A stretch of 64,000 nt of DNA from Brevundimonas vitisensis (GTDB lineage: Bacteria; Pseudomonadota; Alphaproteobacteria; Caulobacterales; Caulobacteraceae), in contig NZ_CP067977.1 of assembly GCF_016656965.1 (NCBI RefSeq), positions 1,116,001 to 1,180,000 on the forward strand, in the 5' to 3' direction. Numbering within the stretch: the first letter of the stretch is position 1; each line of letters opens with the position of its first letter. Below the pieces are notes generated by a model. The model ran no database searches. It saw nothing but the letters and a program-made list of their open reading frames with translations, and was not told where the DNA came from. Of this stretch, positions 18,305 to 25,196 are shown one piece after another. The position numbers and the translations under genes are program-made.

Positions 18305-18591
18305 GGCCGCACCAGGTCCGACTGCATCATGCGGGCCATGGATTTTGACGGGTCGTCAGGCGGAGCCGGACTGCCCCTGTCCCCCATAGCCACCCCAACC
18401 TTCTCGGGCTATCGTTGATCTACCACAGACCCCACCAGATACGGGACGCGATTATGACTGCTGCAGGCCAGGCTGAGCCGATCACCGAAGACACCAAACT
18501 GGCCTGGGTCGCCCCCACGCTGGACGTCTGCACGGCAAGCGAAGCGGAGTTTAATGCTGGTGGCGCTTCGGACGGCCTGGCATTCTCTTGA
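18229..18591. repeat. Duplicated block A, copy 1 (upstream region plus peptide gene 2)
   Basis: The block begins CTGGCCGTCGGCACCCATCG and recurs from 19420 with high similarity, including CATGCGGGCCATGGATTTT and the GCTATC(G/A)TTG stretch before the peptide start. The second copy ends with peptide gene 5. The similarity covers the presumed promoter region and the leader part of the peptide gene, then fades in the tail. Confidence 0.8.
18454..18591 (+). CDS. Short leader/core-like peptide (array member 2)
   Basis: A 45-residue peptide starting MTAAGQAEPITEDTKLAW. The central block KLAWVAPTLDVC is shared almost exactly with members 4 and 5 and is followed by TASEAE. The tail NAGGASDGLAFS differs. 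A conserved leader with a K-x-x-W-x-x-P-x-L core plus a variable Gly/Ser/Asp tail resembles RiPP precursors, especially lasso-type leaders of alphaproteobacteria. No modification genes are nearby, so the role is inferred only. Confidence 0.6.
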   Translation: MTAAGQAEPITEDTKLAWVAPTLDVCTASEAEFNAGGASDGLAFS

Positions 18592-18805
18592 AGCGCCCAC
18601 GCGGGCCCTTCCGATTGGGTCGCATCCAGCGGGCGTCTGCCCCCCCGACCGCGGATTGGGCCCTGGCGTCAACAAGCAAACCGTCTAGCCAACTTCGGCG
18701 ATCTGCATTAAGCGACGCTTCTGTGTGAAAGCTTAGCTGGCTATCGTGTCCTGTCGGCCGACCTCGGTCGCAGGTCTCTGGCAACCCATGCCCGAGGGGA
18801 TCGAA

Positions 18806-18955
18806 ATGAAAACCGAAGTCGAAATCCAGACGGCTGACCGGGTCGCTGAAACCGAAAACCGCCTGCCTTGGACCGCGCCGAAACTCGAGTTCCAACCCGC
18901 AGAGAATGCCGAAGCGGGCTCGTCCGGCACCGGGGATGCCAGCATCTTCTCCTGA
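18806..18955 (+). CDS. Short leader/core-like peptide (array member 3)
   Basis: A 49-residue peptide from the ATG at 18806, preceded by GAGGGGATC as ribosome site. It reads MKTEVEIQTADRVAETENRL, then PWTAPKLEF, a diverged form of the family core, and ends AGSSGTGDASIFS. It is the most divergent intact member and lacks the VC after the core. A perfect hairpin follows the stop. Confidence 0.55.
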   Translation: MKTEVEIQTADRVAETENRLPWTAPKLEFQPAENAEAGSSGTGDASIFS

Positions 18956-18961
18956 TCCCAA

Positions 18962-18994
18962 GCTTTGGGGATGCGGCGCTCGTATCCCCAAAGC
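18962..18994 (+). terminator. Hairpin after array member 3
   Basis: GCTTTGGGGAT and ATCCCCAAAGC form an 11-bp perfect stem with an 11-nt loop right after the stop. There is no strong T run, so it could also stabilise the short mRNA. It implies the peptides are transcribed separately. Confidence 0.6.
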
Positions 18995-19140
18995 CACCGA
19001 GACGACTGACCCCTGGCGGTGACGGCCAAGGTCACGCGGGAGCATCGGCCATGATGCTCCCGTTCGCTCATTTGTCTCGGCCGTCACTCCCTTGGGGGTA
19101 CATCCTTTCGTTAGTTATACCGCCGCGGATGGAACCGGCC

Positions 19141-19275
19141 ATGATTCCGACAGTGCAACCCTCACCGATCCCCGAGACCAAACTTGCTTGGATTGCCCCC
19201 TCGCTGGAGGTCTGTGCGATGGACCAGGCAGAAGTCCAAACCGGCATGGGTGGGGATAGCTATCAAAGCTCCTGA
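19141..19275 (+). CDS. Short leader/core-like peptide (array member 4)
   Basis: A 44-residue peptide from ATG 19141 (an ATG at 19129 would add MEPA). It reads MIPTVQPSPIPETKLAWIAP, then SLEVCAMDQAEV and the tail QTGMGGDSYQSS. The core KLAW-x-AP-x-L-x-VC is shared with members 2 and 5, and the GGDS-containing tail with member 5. The region just after the stop is homologous to that after member 5 and leads into a copy of the fliI promoter. Confidence 0.6.
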   Translation: MIPTVQPSPIPETKLAWIAPSLEVCAMDQAEVQTGMGGDSYQSS

Positions 19276-19300
19276 GGCAGGCCCTTTGCGAACAGGCGTT

Positions 19301-19420
19301 CACGGCGCGTTAACCACGATCGCCCATCCCTGATCCTCAGGTTTCGGGGATGTGGAGTGCACCGTCTGGTCAAGGCCATTGAGGCGATCGCCCCCCTGGT
19401 GGTGACCGGCAAGGTCGCGG
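19301..19420 (+). repeat. Truncated duplicate of the fliI promoter and first codons
   Basis: About 120 nt nearly identical to 19812-19931, including CGGCGCGTTAACCACGATCG, TTTCGGGGATGTGG and the first ~20 codons of fliI (reading [21 protein letters not shown]). The copy breaks off at 19420, where block A copy 2 begins. It is the scar of a tandem duplication. Confidence 0.85.
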
Positions 19421-19789
19421 CTGGCCGTCGGCACCCATCGTCACCGTCCCGAAATGACCCGGCGCACGACTGATCCGTGCCGATCCGGGCTCGGCCGAGG
19501 CCGCATACGATCCGGCTGCATCATGCGGGCCATGGATTTTTACGGGTCGTTAGTCCTGGCCACCGCTTTCTGTCTGTCGCCGATGGTCACCGCCCGCCTG
19601 TTGAGCTATCATTGGTCCCTCAACGACAGGCCCAGTGACGGGAAAGCGACCATGAATACGCCAACAAATACTGCACCGGTCACCGAAGAGGCCAAACTGG
19701 CCTGGGTCGCCCCCACGCTGGACGTCTGCGCGACAGGCGAAGCGGAAGTTATGACCGCTGCCGGTGGGGACTCCACTGGAGGCTCCTGA
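19420..19789. repeat. Duplicated block A, copy 2 (upstream region plus peptide gene 5)
   Basis: Second copy of the 18229-18591 block, joined directly to the broken fliI copy. It carries the same upstream landmarks and ends with peptide gene 5. Confidence 0.8.
19652..19789 (+). CDS. Short leader/core-like peptide (array member 5)
   Basis: A 45-residue peptide with GGGAAAG about 6 nt before the ATG. It reads MNTPTNTAPVTEEAKLAW, then VAPTLDVCATGEAEV and the tail MTAAGGDSTGGS. Leader identity with member 2 is very high (KLAWVAPTLDVC) while the tails differ, as expected when a leader is held by a recognition enzyme. The gene ends 80 nt before the fliI start. Confidence 0.65.
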   Translation: MNTPTNTAPVTEEAKLAWVAPTLDVCATGEAEVMTAAGGDSTGGS

Positions 19790-19811
19790 CCCAGGCAGCC
19801 TGTCGATGAGC

Positions 19812-19869
19812 CTTTACGGCGCGTTAACCACGATCGCCCATCCCTGATCCCAGGTTTCGGGGATGTGGC
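19812..19869 (+). promoter_or_regulatory. fliI upstream region with a CtrA half-site
   Basis: GTTAACCACGAT lies about 40 nt before the fliI GTG and is kept in the upstream duplicate. A single TTAACCA half-site is compatible with CtrA control, but the second TTAA at N7 is missing. Confidence 0.4.
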
Positions 19870-21210
19870 GTGCACAGTCTGGTCAAGGCTATCGAGGCGA
19901 TCGACCCCCTGGTGGTGACCGGCAAGGTCGCGGGGGTCAGCGGTCTGTTGATCGAATCCCGTGGCGGCCTGTCTCGCTTGGCCGTGGGTGCCCGCGCCGA
20001 GATCGGGCGGCGCGGCATGGCCCCCCTGCCCGCCGAGGTCGTAGGCTTTCGCGATGCCAAGGCCCTCTTGATGCCCTTCGGCCCGGTCGAGGGCGTGGCC
20101 CCCGGTACCGATATCCGCATTATCGACCAGGCCGCCGCCGTGCGGCCCACCACGGCCTGGATGGGCCGGATCATCGACGCCTTTGGCACCCCCATCGACG
20201 GCAAGGGCCCCCTGCCGACCGGCCCGGCCGCCTATCCCCTGCGCGCCCCGCCGCCCCCGGCCCATTCGCGCGGCCGGGTGGGTGAAAGGCTCGATCTGGG
20301 CGTCCGGTCCATGGACGTCTTCACCACCACCTGCCGGGGCCAGCGCCTGGGCATCTTCGCCGGATCGGGCGTCGGAAAATCGGTGCTGCTGTCCATGCTG
20401 GCGCGTCAGGCGACGTGCGACGTCGTCGTGGTCGGCCTGATCGGCGAACGGGGCCGGGAGGTGCGCGAATTCGTCGAGGAGACCCTGGGCGAAGAAGGTC
20501 TGCGCCGCGCCGTCGTCATCGTGGCCACCAGCGACGAACCGGCCCTGAAGCGTCGCCAGGCCGCCTATATGACCATGGCGGTCGCCGAATATATGCGGGA
20601 CCAGGATCTGGAAGTCCTGTGCCTGATGGACTCGGTCACCCGCTTTGCCATGGCCCAGCGCGAGATCGGGCTGGCCGCAGGCGAGCCCCCGACCACCAAG
20701 GGATATACCCCCACCGTCTTCACCGAACTGCCCAAGCTGCTGGAACGGGCCGGGCCGGGGCCGGTGCGCCCCGACGGCACCACGGCCGCACCGATCACCG
20801 CCCTGTTCACCGTCCTGGTCGACGGCGGCGACCATGACGAGCCCATCGCCGATGCCGTGCGCGGTATCCTGGATGGCCACATCGTCATGGACCGCAAGAT
20901 CGCCGAACGGGGACGCTTTCCCGCCATCGACGTGCTGAAGTCCGTCAGCCGTACCCTGCCCGGCTGTCAGACCCCGCCCGAGCGTGAACTGAACCGCCGC
21001 GCGCGCCAGTGCCTCAGCGCCTATGCCAATATGGAAGAGCTGATCCGCATCGGCGCTTACCGGACCGGCGCCGACCCGATCGTGGACCGCGCCATCGCCC
21101 TGAACCCCGCCCTCGAAGATTTCCTGGGCCAGGACAAGGACGATCACACGTCTCTTTCCGATTCCTTTACCCGCCTGGAAGCAATCCTGAACCAGGGCAT
21201 GATCCAGTGA
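19870..21210 (+). CDS. fliI: Flagellar export ATPase FliI
   Basis: A 446-residue F1-like ATPase that powers flagellar type III export at the basal body. It has the P-loop [11 protein letters not shown], the Walker B region [23 protein letters not shown], and the [28 protein letters not shown] block typical of FliI. The GTG start at 19870 is supported by MHSLVKAIE in the family style. It is followed 16 nt later by fliJ. Flagellar genes of this type are early, CtrA-dependent genes in Caulobacter. Confidence 0.95.
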   Translation: MHSLVKAIEAIDPLVVTGKVAGVSGLLIESRGGLSRLAVGARAEIGRRGMAPLPAEVVGFRDAKALLMPFGPVEGVAPGTDIRIIDQAAAVRPTTAWMGRIIDAFGTPIDGKGPLPTGPAAYPLRAPPPPAHSRGRVGERLDLGVRSMDVFTTTCRGQRLGIFAGSGVGKSVLLSMLARQATCDVVVVGLIGERGREVREFVEETLGEEGLRRAVVIVATSDEPALKRRQAAYMTMAVAEYMRDQDLEVLCLMDSVTRFAMAQREIGLAAGEPPTTKGYTPTVFTELPKLLERAGPGPVRPDGTTAAPITALFTVLVDGGDHDEPIADAVRGILDGHIVMDRKIAERGRFPAIDVLKSVSRTLPGCQTPPERELNRRARQCLSAYANMEELIRIGAYRTGADPIVDRAIALNPALEDFLGQDKDDHTSLSDSFTRLEAILNQGMIQ

Positions 21211-21226
21211 CCGGAGTTTCCTGACT

Positions 21227-21637
21227 ATGACCGCCTGGGCACAATCGCTGATCCGCATCTCCAACTATGAGGTCGAAACGCTGCAGAAGCGTCTGGCCGA
21301 GATCACGGCACGCCGGGCCAGCACCGAGATGCGGCTGGCGGTGCTGGACGCCGAGGTCGAGATCGAGCGCGAACGCGCCCGCGCCGATGCCGACGCGGCC
21401 ATGCTGCTGCAAAGCTATCTGCACGGCTGGAAGCTGCGCAAAGGCGCGGCCGAGGCCGATCTGACGGTTCTGGACCACGAAGAGGAAGGGGCGCGCGACG
21501 CCCTGACCAGCGCGTTCGAAGAGCTGAAGAAGTTCGAGCATGTCGCCGAACTGACCCGGTTGAACGCCGTCATTGCTGCCGGCAAGCGCGAGACCGCCGC
21601 CTTTGACGAACTGGGACTGCGGCGCCGCGCGGGCTGA
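21227..21637 (+). CDS. fliJ: Flagellar export chaperone FliJ
   Basis: A 136-residue, almost wholly helical, charged coiled-coil protein (LQKRLAEITARRASTEMRLA, FEELKKFEHVAELTRLNAV). Length, position directly after fliI and coiled-coil nature identify FliJ, the stalk-like partner of the FliI ring. Sequence conservation in this family is low, so context is the main evidence. Confidence 0.82.
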   Translation: MTAWAQSLIRISNYEVETLQKRLAEITARRASTEMRLAVLDAEVEIERERARADADAAMLLQSYLHGWKLRKGAAEADLTVLDHEEEGARDALTSAFEELKKFEHVAELTRLNAVIAAGKRETAAFDELGLRRRAG

Positions 21638-21642
21638 AGTCG

Positions 21643-22704
21643 ATGACCACGCGCCGCGCCCTGCTGACCGCCCCTCTTGCATTGGCAGCCTGCGAGCGTT
21701 TCGCCACAGCGGCCCCTGTTCCGGCCGCCATTCCTCCGTTGAAGGCGGCCCCCTTCCCGGTTGGGACGGCGTTCAAGACCGATCACATCGCCGATCCGGC
21801 CTGGGTCGCCCTGGCCCGGACCCACATCTCCCAGCTGACGCCGGAATGGGAGATGAAGATGGAATACATCCTGGCCGATGGACTGGCCCGTCCCCGGTTC
21901 GATGGTCCCGACCGCCTGGCCGCCTGGGCCAAGGCGGAGGGCCTGCCCATGCATGGCCACACCCTGATCTGGTATGCCCAGGGTGAGGAAGCCTTCACCG
22001 GCCTGGACAACGCCGCCTTCGACCGGGCCTTCGACGGCTATATCGCCACGGTGGCCGGCCGCTATCGCGGGATCGCGCGCAGCTGGGACGTGGTCAATGA
22101 GCCGATCCTGGACGACGGCTCGGGCCTGCGCGACTGTCACTGGTCGCGGCGCTATGGCCAGGACGGCTATATCCTGCGGGCCTTTGAAAAGGCCCAGGCC
22201 GCCGATCCCGATGCGATCCTGTTCCTGAACGACTACAATCTGGAAGGCATACCGGCCAAGGGAACGCAGTATCTGAAGCTGGTCGAGCGGCTGCTGAAGG
22301 CGGGATGCCCGCTGCAGGGCCTGGGCACCCAGTCGCATCTGTGGATCGACATGCCCGACGGCGTGATCGCGGCCTTCATCCGTGAACTGGCCCAGTTCGG
22401 CCTGCCCATCCATGTGTCGGAACTGGACGTCACCCTGCGCACCGACAATCCGCTGGATCTGCGCTCGATCGCCGAGCGGATGGCGCGCCAGGTCGATCGC
22501 GTCACCGAACTGGCCGAAGCCTTCGTCGCCCTGCCGGCCGCCCAGCGGTTCGCCTTCACCGTCTGGGGCCTGCGCGACACCGACAGCTGGTATCGCCAGG
22601 GCGAAAAGGACGACGGCAAGGACCGCCCCCTGCCCTTCGACGGCGCCGGAAATGCCAACCCGATGGCGGTGGTCCTGTCACGAGCGTTCAGGGCGGCAAC
22701 CTAG
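21643..22704 (+). CDS. Endo-1,4-beta-xylanase, GH10
   Basis: A 353-residue glycoside hydrolase that cuts xylan. TTRRALLTAPLALAAC is a short Tat-like or lipoprotein signal with a candidate lipidated Cys at 17. GH10 landmarks are MEYILADG, HGHTLIW, the acid/base glutamate in WDVVNEPI, LFLNDYN, and the nucleophile in HVSELDVTL. It begins 6 nt after fliJ, an unrelated function, so co-transcription may be accidental. It suggests plant-material degradation. Confidence 0.92.
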   Translation: MTTRRALLTAPLALAACERFATAAPVPAAIPPLKAAPFPVGTAFKTDHIADPAWVALARTHISQLTPEWEMKMEYILADGLARPRFDGPDRLAAWAKAEGLPMHGHTLIWYAQGEEAFTGLDNAAFDRAFDGYIATVAGRYRGIARSWDVVNEPILDDGSGLRDCHWSRRYGQDGYILRAFEKAQAADPDAILFLNDYNLEGIPAKGTQYLKLVERLLKAGCPLQGLGTQSHLWIDMPDGVIAAFIRELAQFGLPIHVSELDVTLRTDNPLDLRSIAERMARQVDRVTELAEAFVALPAAQRFAFTVWGLRDTDSWYRQGEKDDGKDRPLPFDGAGNANPMAVVLSRAFRAAT

Positions 22705-22716
22705 GCAGGGTGACCC

Positions 22717-23382
22717 ATGAATGTCCTGACCATCCTGCGTTCGGTCGAGGAACTTCTGTATGAGGTCATGGCCTAGCTGCTGTGCTATCCGCTGACCCTG
22801 TGGAAGACGCTGCGGCGCCCGCTTCAGACGATGGCCTATTCGGACCGCGAGCAGAAGGACAAACCGGACAAGCAGTATCTGGAAACGCTGAGCCCGCCGC
22901 TGTTTCTGGTGCTCAGCATTCTGCTGGCCCATGGCGCTGCCTTTGCGTTCGGACTGGAGGTGTCGAGCGCCAGATCGGAGATCGCGCAATACGTCGTCCA
23001 TAACGAGCAGGCATTACTTGCGCTTCGGGCGCTGATTTTCGGCCTGCCTGGACTGGTCTTTGCCTGGCTGGTCCTGCGGCTGACGGGCAAGCGGATTGAT
23101 CGCGAAGGCCTGCGTACGCCCTTCTTTGCTCAATGCTATCTGTCGGGCGCGACGGCCATTCTGGTCAGCCTGGGCTTTCTGGGCATCCGCCACCCCAGTG
23201 AGGCGGCGACCTTGGCGGGCACCGCCGTGATCCTGGGCACCACGGTCTGGTATCTGGGGGTTCAGTGGGCCTGGTTGCGCCGTGAAGCGACCCTGAGGCC
23301 CCTGCCTGCATTCGCCCTGACGATCGTGGCCTTCACCGGATCGATGGCCCTGGCCGGGGCGGCAGGCGCCTTGTTGAGCTGA
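22717..23382 (+). pseudogene. Inner-membrane protein gene with an in-frame amber stop
   Basis: The frame opens MNVLTILRSVEELLYEVMA, meets TAG at 22774-22776, then continues LLCYPLTLWKTLRRPLQTMAYSDRE and about 180 more residues with four to five membrane segments (PPLFLVLSILLAHGAAFAF, ALIFGLPGLVFAWLVL and others). The reading on both sides fits one protein, and the position most likely held Trp (TGG to TAG). A shorter 183-residue product could start at the ATG at 22831. Function unknown. Confidence 0.7.
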
Positions 23383-23444
23383 GACTGAGCGCGAGCAGAT
23401 CGCTGCCGACGTAGCCGCCACCGGGCCGTCCATGCCCCATGCAA

Positions 23445-23472
23445 AACGCCCGCCGGTTTCCCGGCGGGCGTT
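23445..23472. terminator. Bidirectional terminator between membrane gene and ctrA
   Basis: AACGCCCGCCGG and CCGGCGGGCGTT pair perfectly across a 4-nt loop. It lies between two convergent genes and has A-rich sequence on its left, favouring termination of the ctrA transcript. Confidence 0.75.
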
Positions 23473-23499
23473 GGGTCGCTTCTTCCCTGAAGTCGTGTC

Positions 23500-24204
23500 T
23501 TAGGCGGCGGCGCTCTGAGCGGCACCTTCCGACGGGTCGCGCAGGACATAGCCGCGTCCCCAGACGGTCTCGATGTAGTGTTTGCCGCCGGCGGCCGTGG
23601 CCAGCTTCTTGCGCAGCTTGCAGATGAAGACGTCGATGATCTTCAGCTCGGGCTCGTCCATGCCGCCGTACAGGTGGTTCAGGAACATTTCCTTGGTCAG
23701 GGTCGTGCCCTTGCGGAGCGAGAGCAGCTCCAGCATCTGATATTCCTTGCCGGTCAGGTGGACACGGTGACCGTTCACCTCGACCGTCTTGCCGTCCAGG
23801 TTCACCGAGATCTCGCCGGTGGTGATGATGGCCTGGGCGTGACCCTTGGAGCGACGGACCACGGCGTGGGTGCGCGCGATCAGCTCGTCCTTGTGGAAGG
23901 GCTTGGTCATATAGTCGTCGGCACCGCCGCCGAAGGTCTTGACCTTGGTCTCGATCTCGCTGGATCCCGACAGGATCATGACCGGCGTATTGACCTTGCC
24001 GACGCGCAGCTGGCGCAAGACTTCCAGGCCGTTCATGTCGGGCAGGTTCAGGTCGAGCAGGATAAGGTCGTAGTCATAGATCTTGCCCAGATCGATGCCT
24101 TCTTCGCCCAGGTCCGTCGTATAGACGTTGAAGCCCTCGGACTTGAGCATCAGCTCAATGCTCTGGGCGGTCGCGTGATCGTCTTCAATCAACAGAACGC
24201 GCAT
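23500..24204 (-). CDS. ctrA: Cell-cycle master response regulator CtrA
   Basis: A 234-residue OmpR-type regulator. The start [11 protein letters not shown] places the phosphoacceptor at D51 ([13 protein letters not shown]), as in Caulobacter CtrA. The C-terminal winged helix has the CtrA-specific [16 protein letters not shown] and [16 protein letters not shown] block ([21 protein letters not shown]). CtrA represses replication initiation and activates flagellar, division and other genes by binding TTAA-N7-TTAA sites. The C-terminal Ala-rich end resembles the ClpXP-recognised tail of CtrA. Confidence 0.96.
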   Translation of the reverse strand: MRVLLIEDDHATAQSIELMLKSEGFNVYTTDLGEEGIDLGKIYDYDLILLDLNLPDMNGLEVLRQLRVGKVNTPVMILSGSSEIETKVKTFGGGADDYMTKPFHKDELIARTHAVVRRSKGHAQAIITTGEISVNLDGKTVEVNGHRVHLTGKEYQMLELLSLRKGTTLTKEMFLNHLYGGMDEPELKIIDVFICKLRKKLATAAGGKHYIETVWGRGYVLRDPSEGAAQSAAA

Positions 24205-24273
24205 CAACGCCCCTCCAAGGCAAAGCTTAAATCTGATGGCCCCACATAGGCTGCGGGTAACCTTGTTCGGACG

Positions 24274-24303
24274 TTAACCGCGCAAAACCTTAAGAACGGT
24301 TAA
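24274..24303. promoter_or_regulatory. Cluster of CtrA half-sites upstream of ctrA
   Basis: TTAA occurs at 24274, 24290 and 24300, with GTTAACC and GGTTAACG contexts. The last two are separated by 6 nt rather than the usual 7, and the first two by 12. The cluster fits autoregulation of ctrA, known in Caulobacter, but the spacing is not canonical. Confidence 0.5.
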
Positions 24304-24383
24304 CGCCGACCCCGATGCGAATCGTAGGCTGATTTGCGAATCGCCGTCGAGAGTCCACGAGTCAAGCGAGGCGGTTTTTTCGC

Positions 24384-24680
24384 AGTGTCTCAGTTTGAAA
24401 TCATGAGCCCCAGTCCGAGCAGGTAACCTGCTGCTTCGAGCGCAAGAGCGATCAGAACGTGAGCGATATAGATCGGCACTATTCCAAACCACGAACCCTG
24501 CGGAATGGCGCGTCGGGCCTGCCACAGTTGAAGGGCAGCTATCAGAGCCGCGATTGTCACAGCCGCAATGATCGCGACCAAAGAGGGCATTTGAGCGAGG
24601 GCGATAAAGAACCCGGCCACTGCGGTCTGCAACTTGAGTAGCAGCATGAGTCCAACACGCAGTTTTTAAACTGAGACACT
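24384..24680. mobile_element. 297-bp unit with 13-bp terminal inverted repeats around a small membrane gene
   Basis: AGTGTCTCAGTTT at 24384-24396 and AAACTGAGACACT at 24668-24680 are perfect inverted repeats. They enclose one small gene whose stop codon lies inside the left repeat. No target-site duplication and no transposase were seen. The structure suggests a MITE-like cassette but a regulatory role for the repeats is possible. Confidence 0.45.
24390..24647 (-). CDS. Small membrane protein inside the inverted-repeat unit
   Basis: An 85-residue hydrophobic protein with two or three membrane segments (FFIALAQMPSLVAIIAAVTI, FGIVPIYIAHVLIALALEAA). Its TGA lies in the left inverted repeat and its ATG is about 20 nt inside the right one. 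No family was recognised. The match of gene ends to repeat ends suggests the gene moves with the unit. Confidence 0.5.
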   Translation of the reverse strand: MLLLKLQTAVAGFFIALAQMPSLVAIIAAVTIAALIAALQLWQARRAIPQGSWFGIVPIYIAHVLIALALEAAGYLLGLGLMISN

Positions 24681-24717
24681 ACCGGCTGTCGGCGACCAAC
24701 CGCTGGGTCCTAGGCTG

Positions 24718-25110
24718 TCAGCTGGGCGGCAGCTGATAGGGGTTTTCGACCGACACCGCCTGCCCCGGTTTCAGGCCCAGTTCGTCGAAGGTCCAGACCA
24801 GTTCGACGCCCCCGACCTGGGGCGAGGTGCAGTCGTCGGGCTTGACCCGGCGCAGGGTGATGATCGCCCGGCCCACGCGCTGCTGGACCACCGGGATCAG
24901 GTCATCCTTCACCGTACAGCCGTTGGAGCTGACCCAGAACACCGCCTGATCGTTGGCGACGGCGGCCGCATGCAGGGGCTCGACCTGACCGGGTGCAGGC
25001 GCGACCGACATCGAACGGCCCATCAGACGATCAGGCAGCAGCCCGCACCCCGCCAGCGCAGCGCTGGCCGCAGCGACAACGATGATCAAGGCGCGACGAG
25101 TGGTGCGCAC
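24718..25110 (-). CDS. Putative lipoprotein of unknown function
   Basis: A 130-residue protein starting at a GTG (VRTTRRALIIVV) with a lipobox AALAGC. The mature part contains two Cys (SNGCTVKDDL, KPDDCTSP) and no recognised domain. A longer start at 25149 would bury the signal peptide, so the GTG is preferred. Confidence 0.65.
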   Translation of the reverse strand: MRTTRRALIIVVAAASAALAGCGLLPDRLMGRSMSVAPAPGQVEPLHAAAVANDQAVFWVSSNGCTVKDDLIPVVQQRVGRAIITLRRVKPDDCTSPQVGGVELVWTFDELGLKPGQAVSVENPYQLPPS

Positions 25111-25196
25111 GGGCGTCCCTCCAGATGACCCGTGCGCAGTGTCCCCCAATTCGCCGAAAACCGCACCTGTTTCCTTTAGGGAAAGAACCGATCCGA

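Noticed and set aside
18264..18404. 46-codon minus-strand frame in block A
   Set aside because: The second block copy has a stop in the first part, so the frame is not kept as a whole.
17593..19870. Calling the peptide array a lasso-peptide cluster outright
   Set aside because: Leader resemblance alone is not enough; cyclase, leader peptidase and transporter genes are absent from the window.
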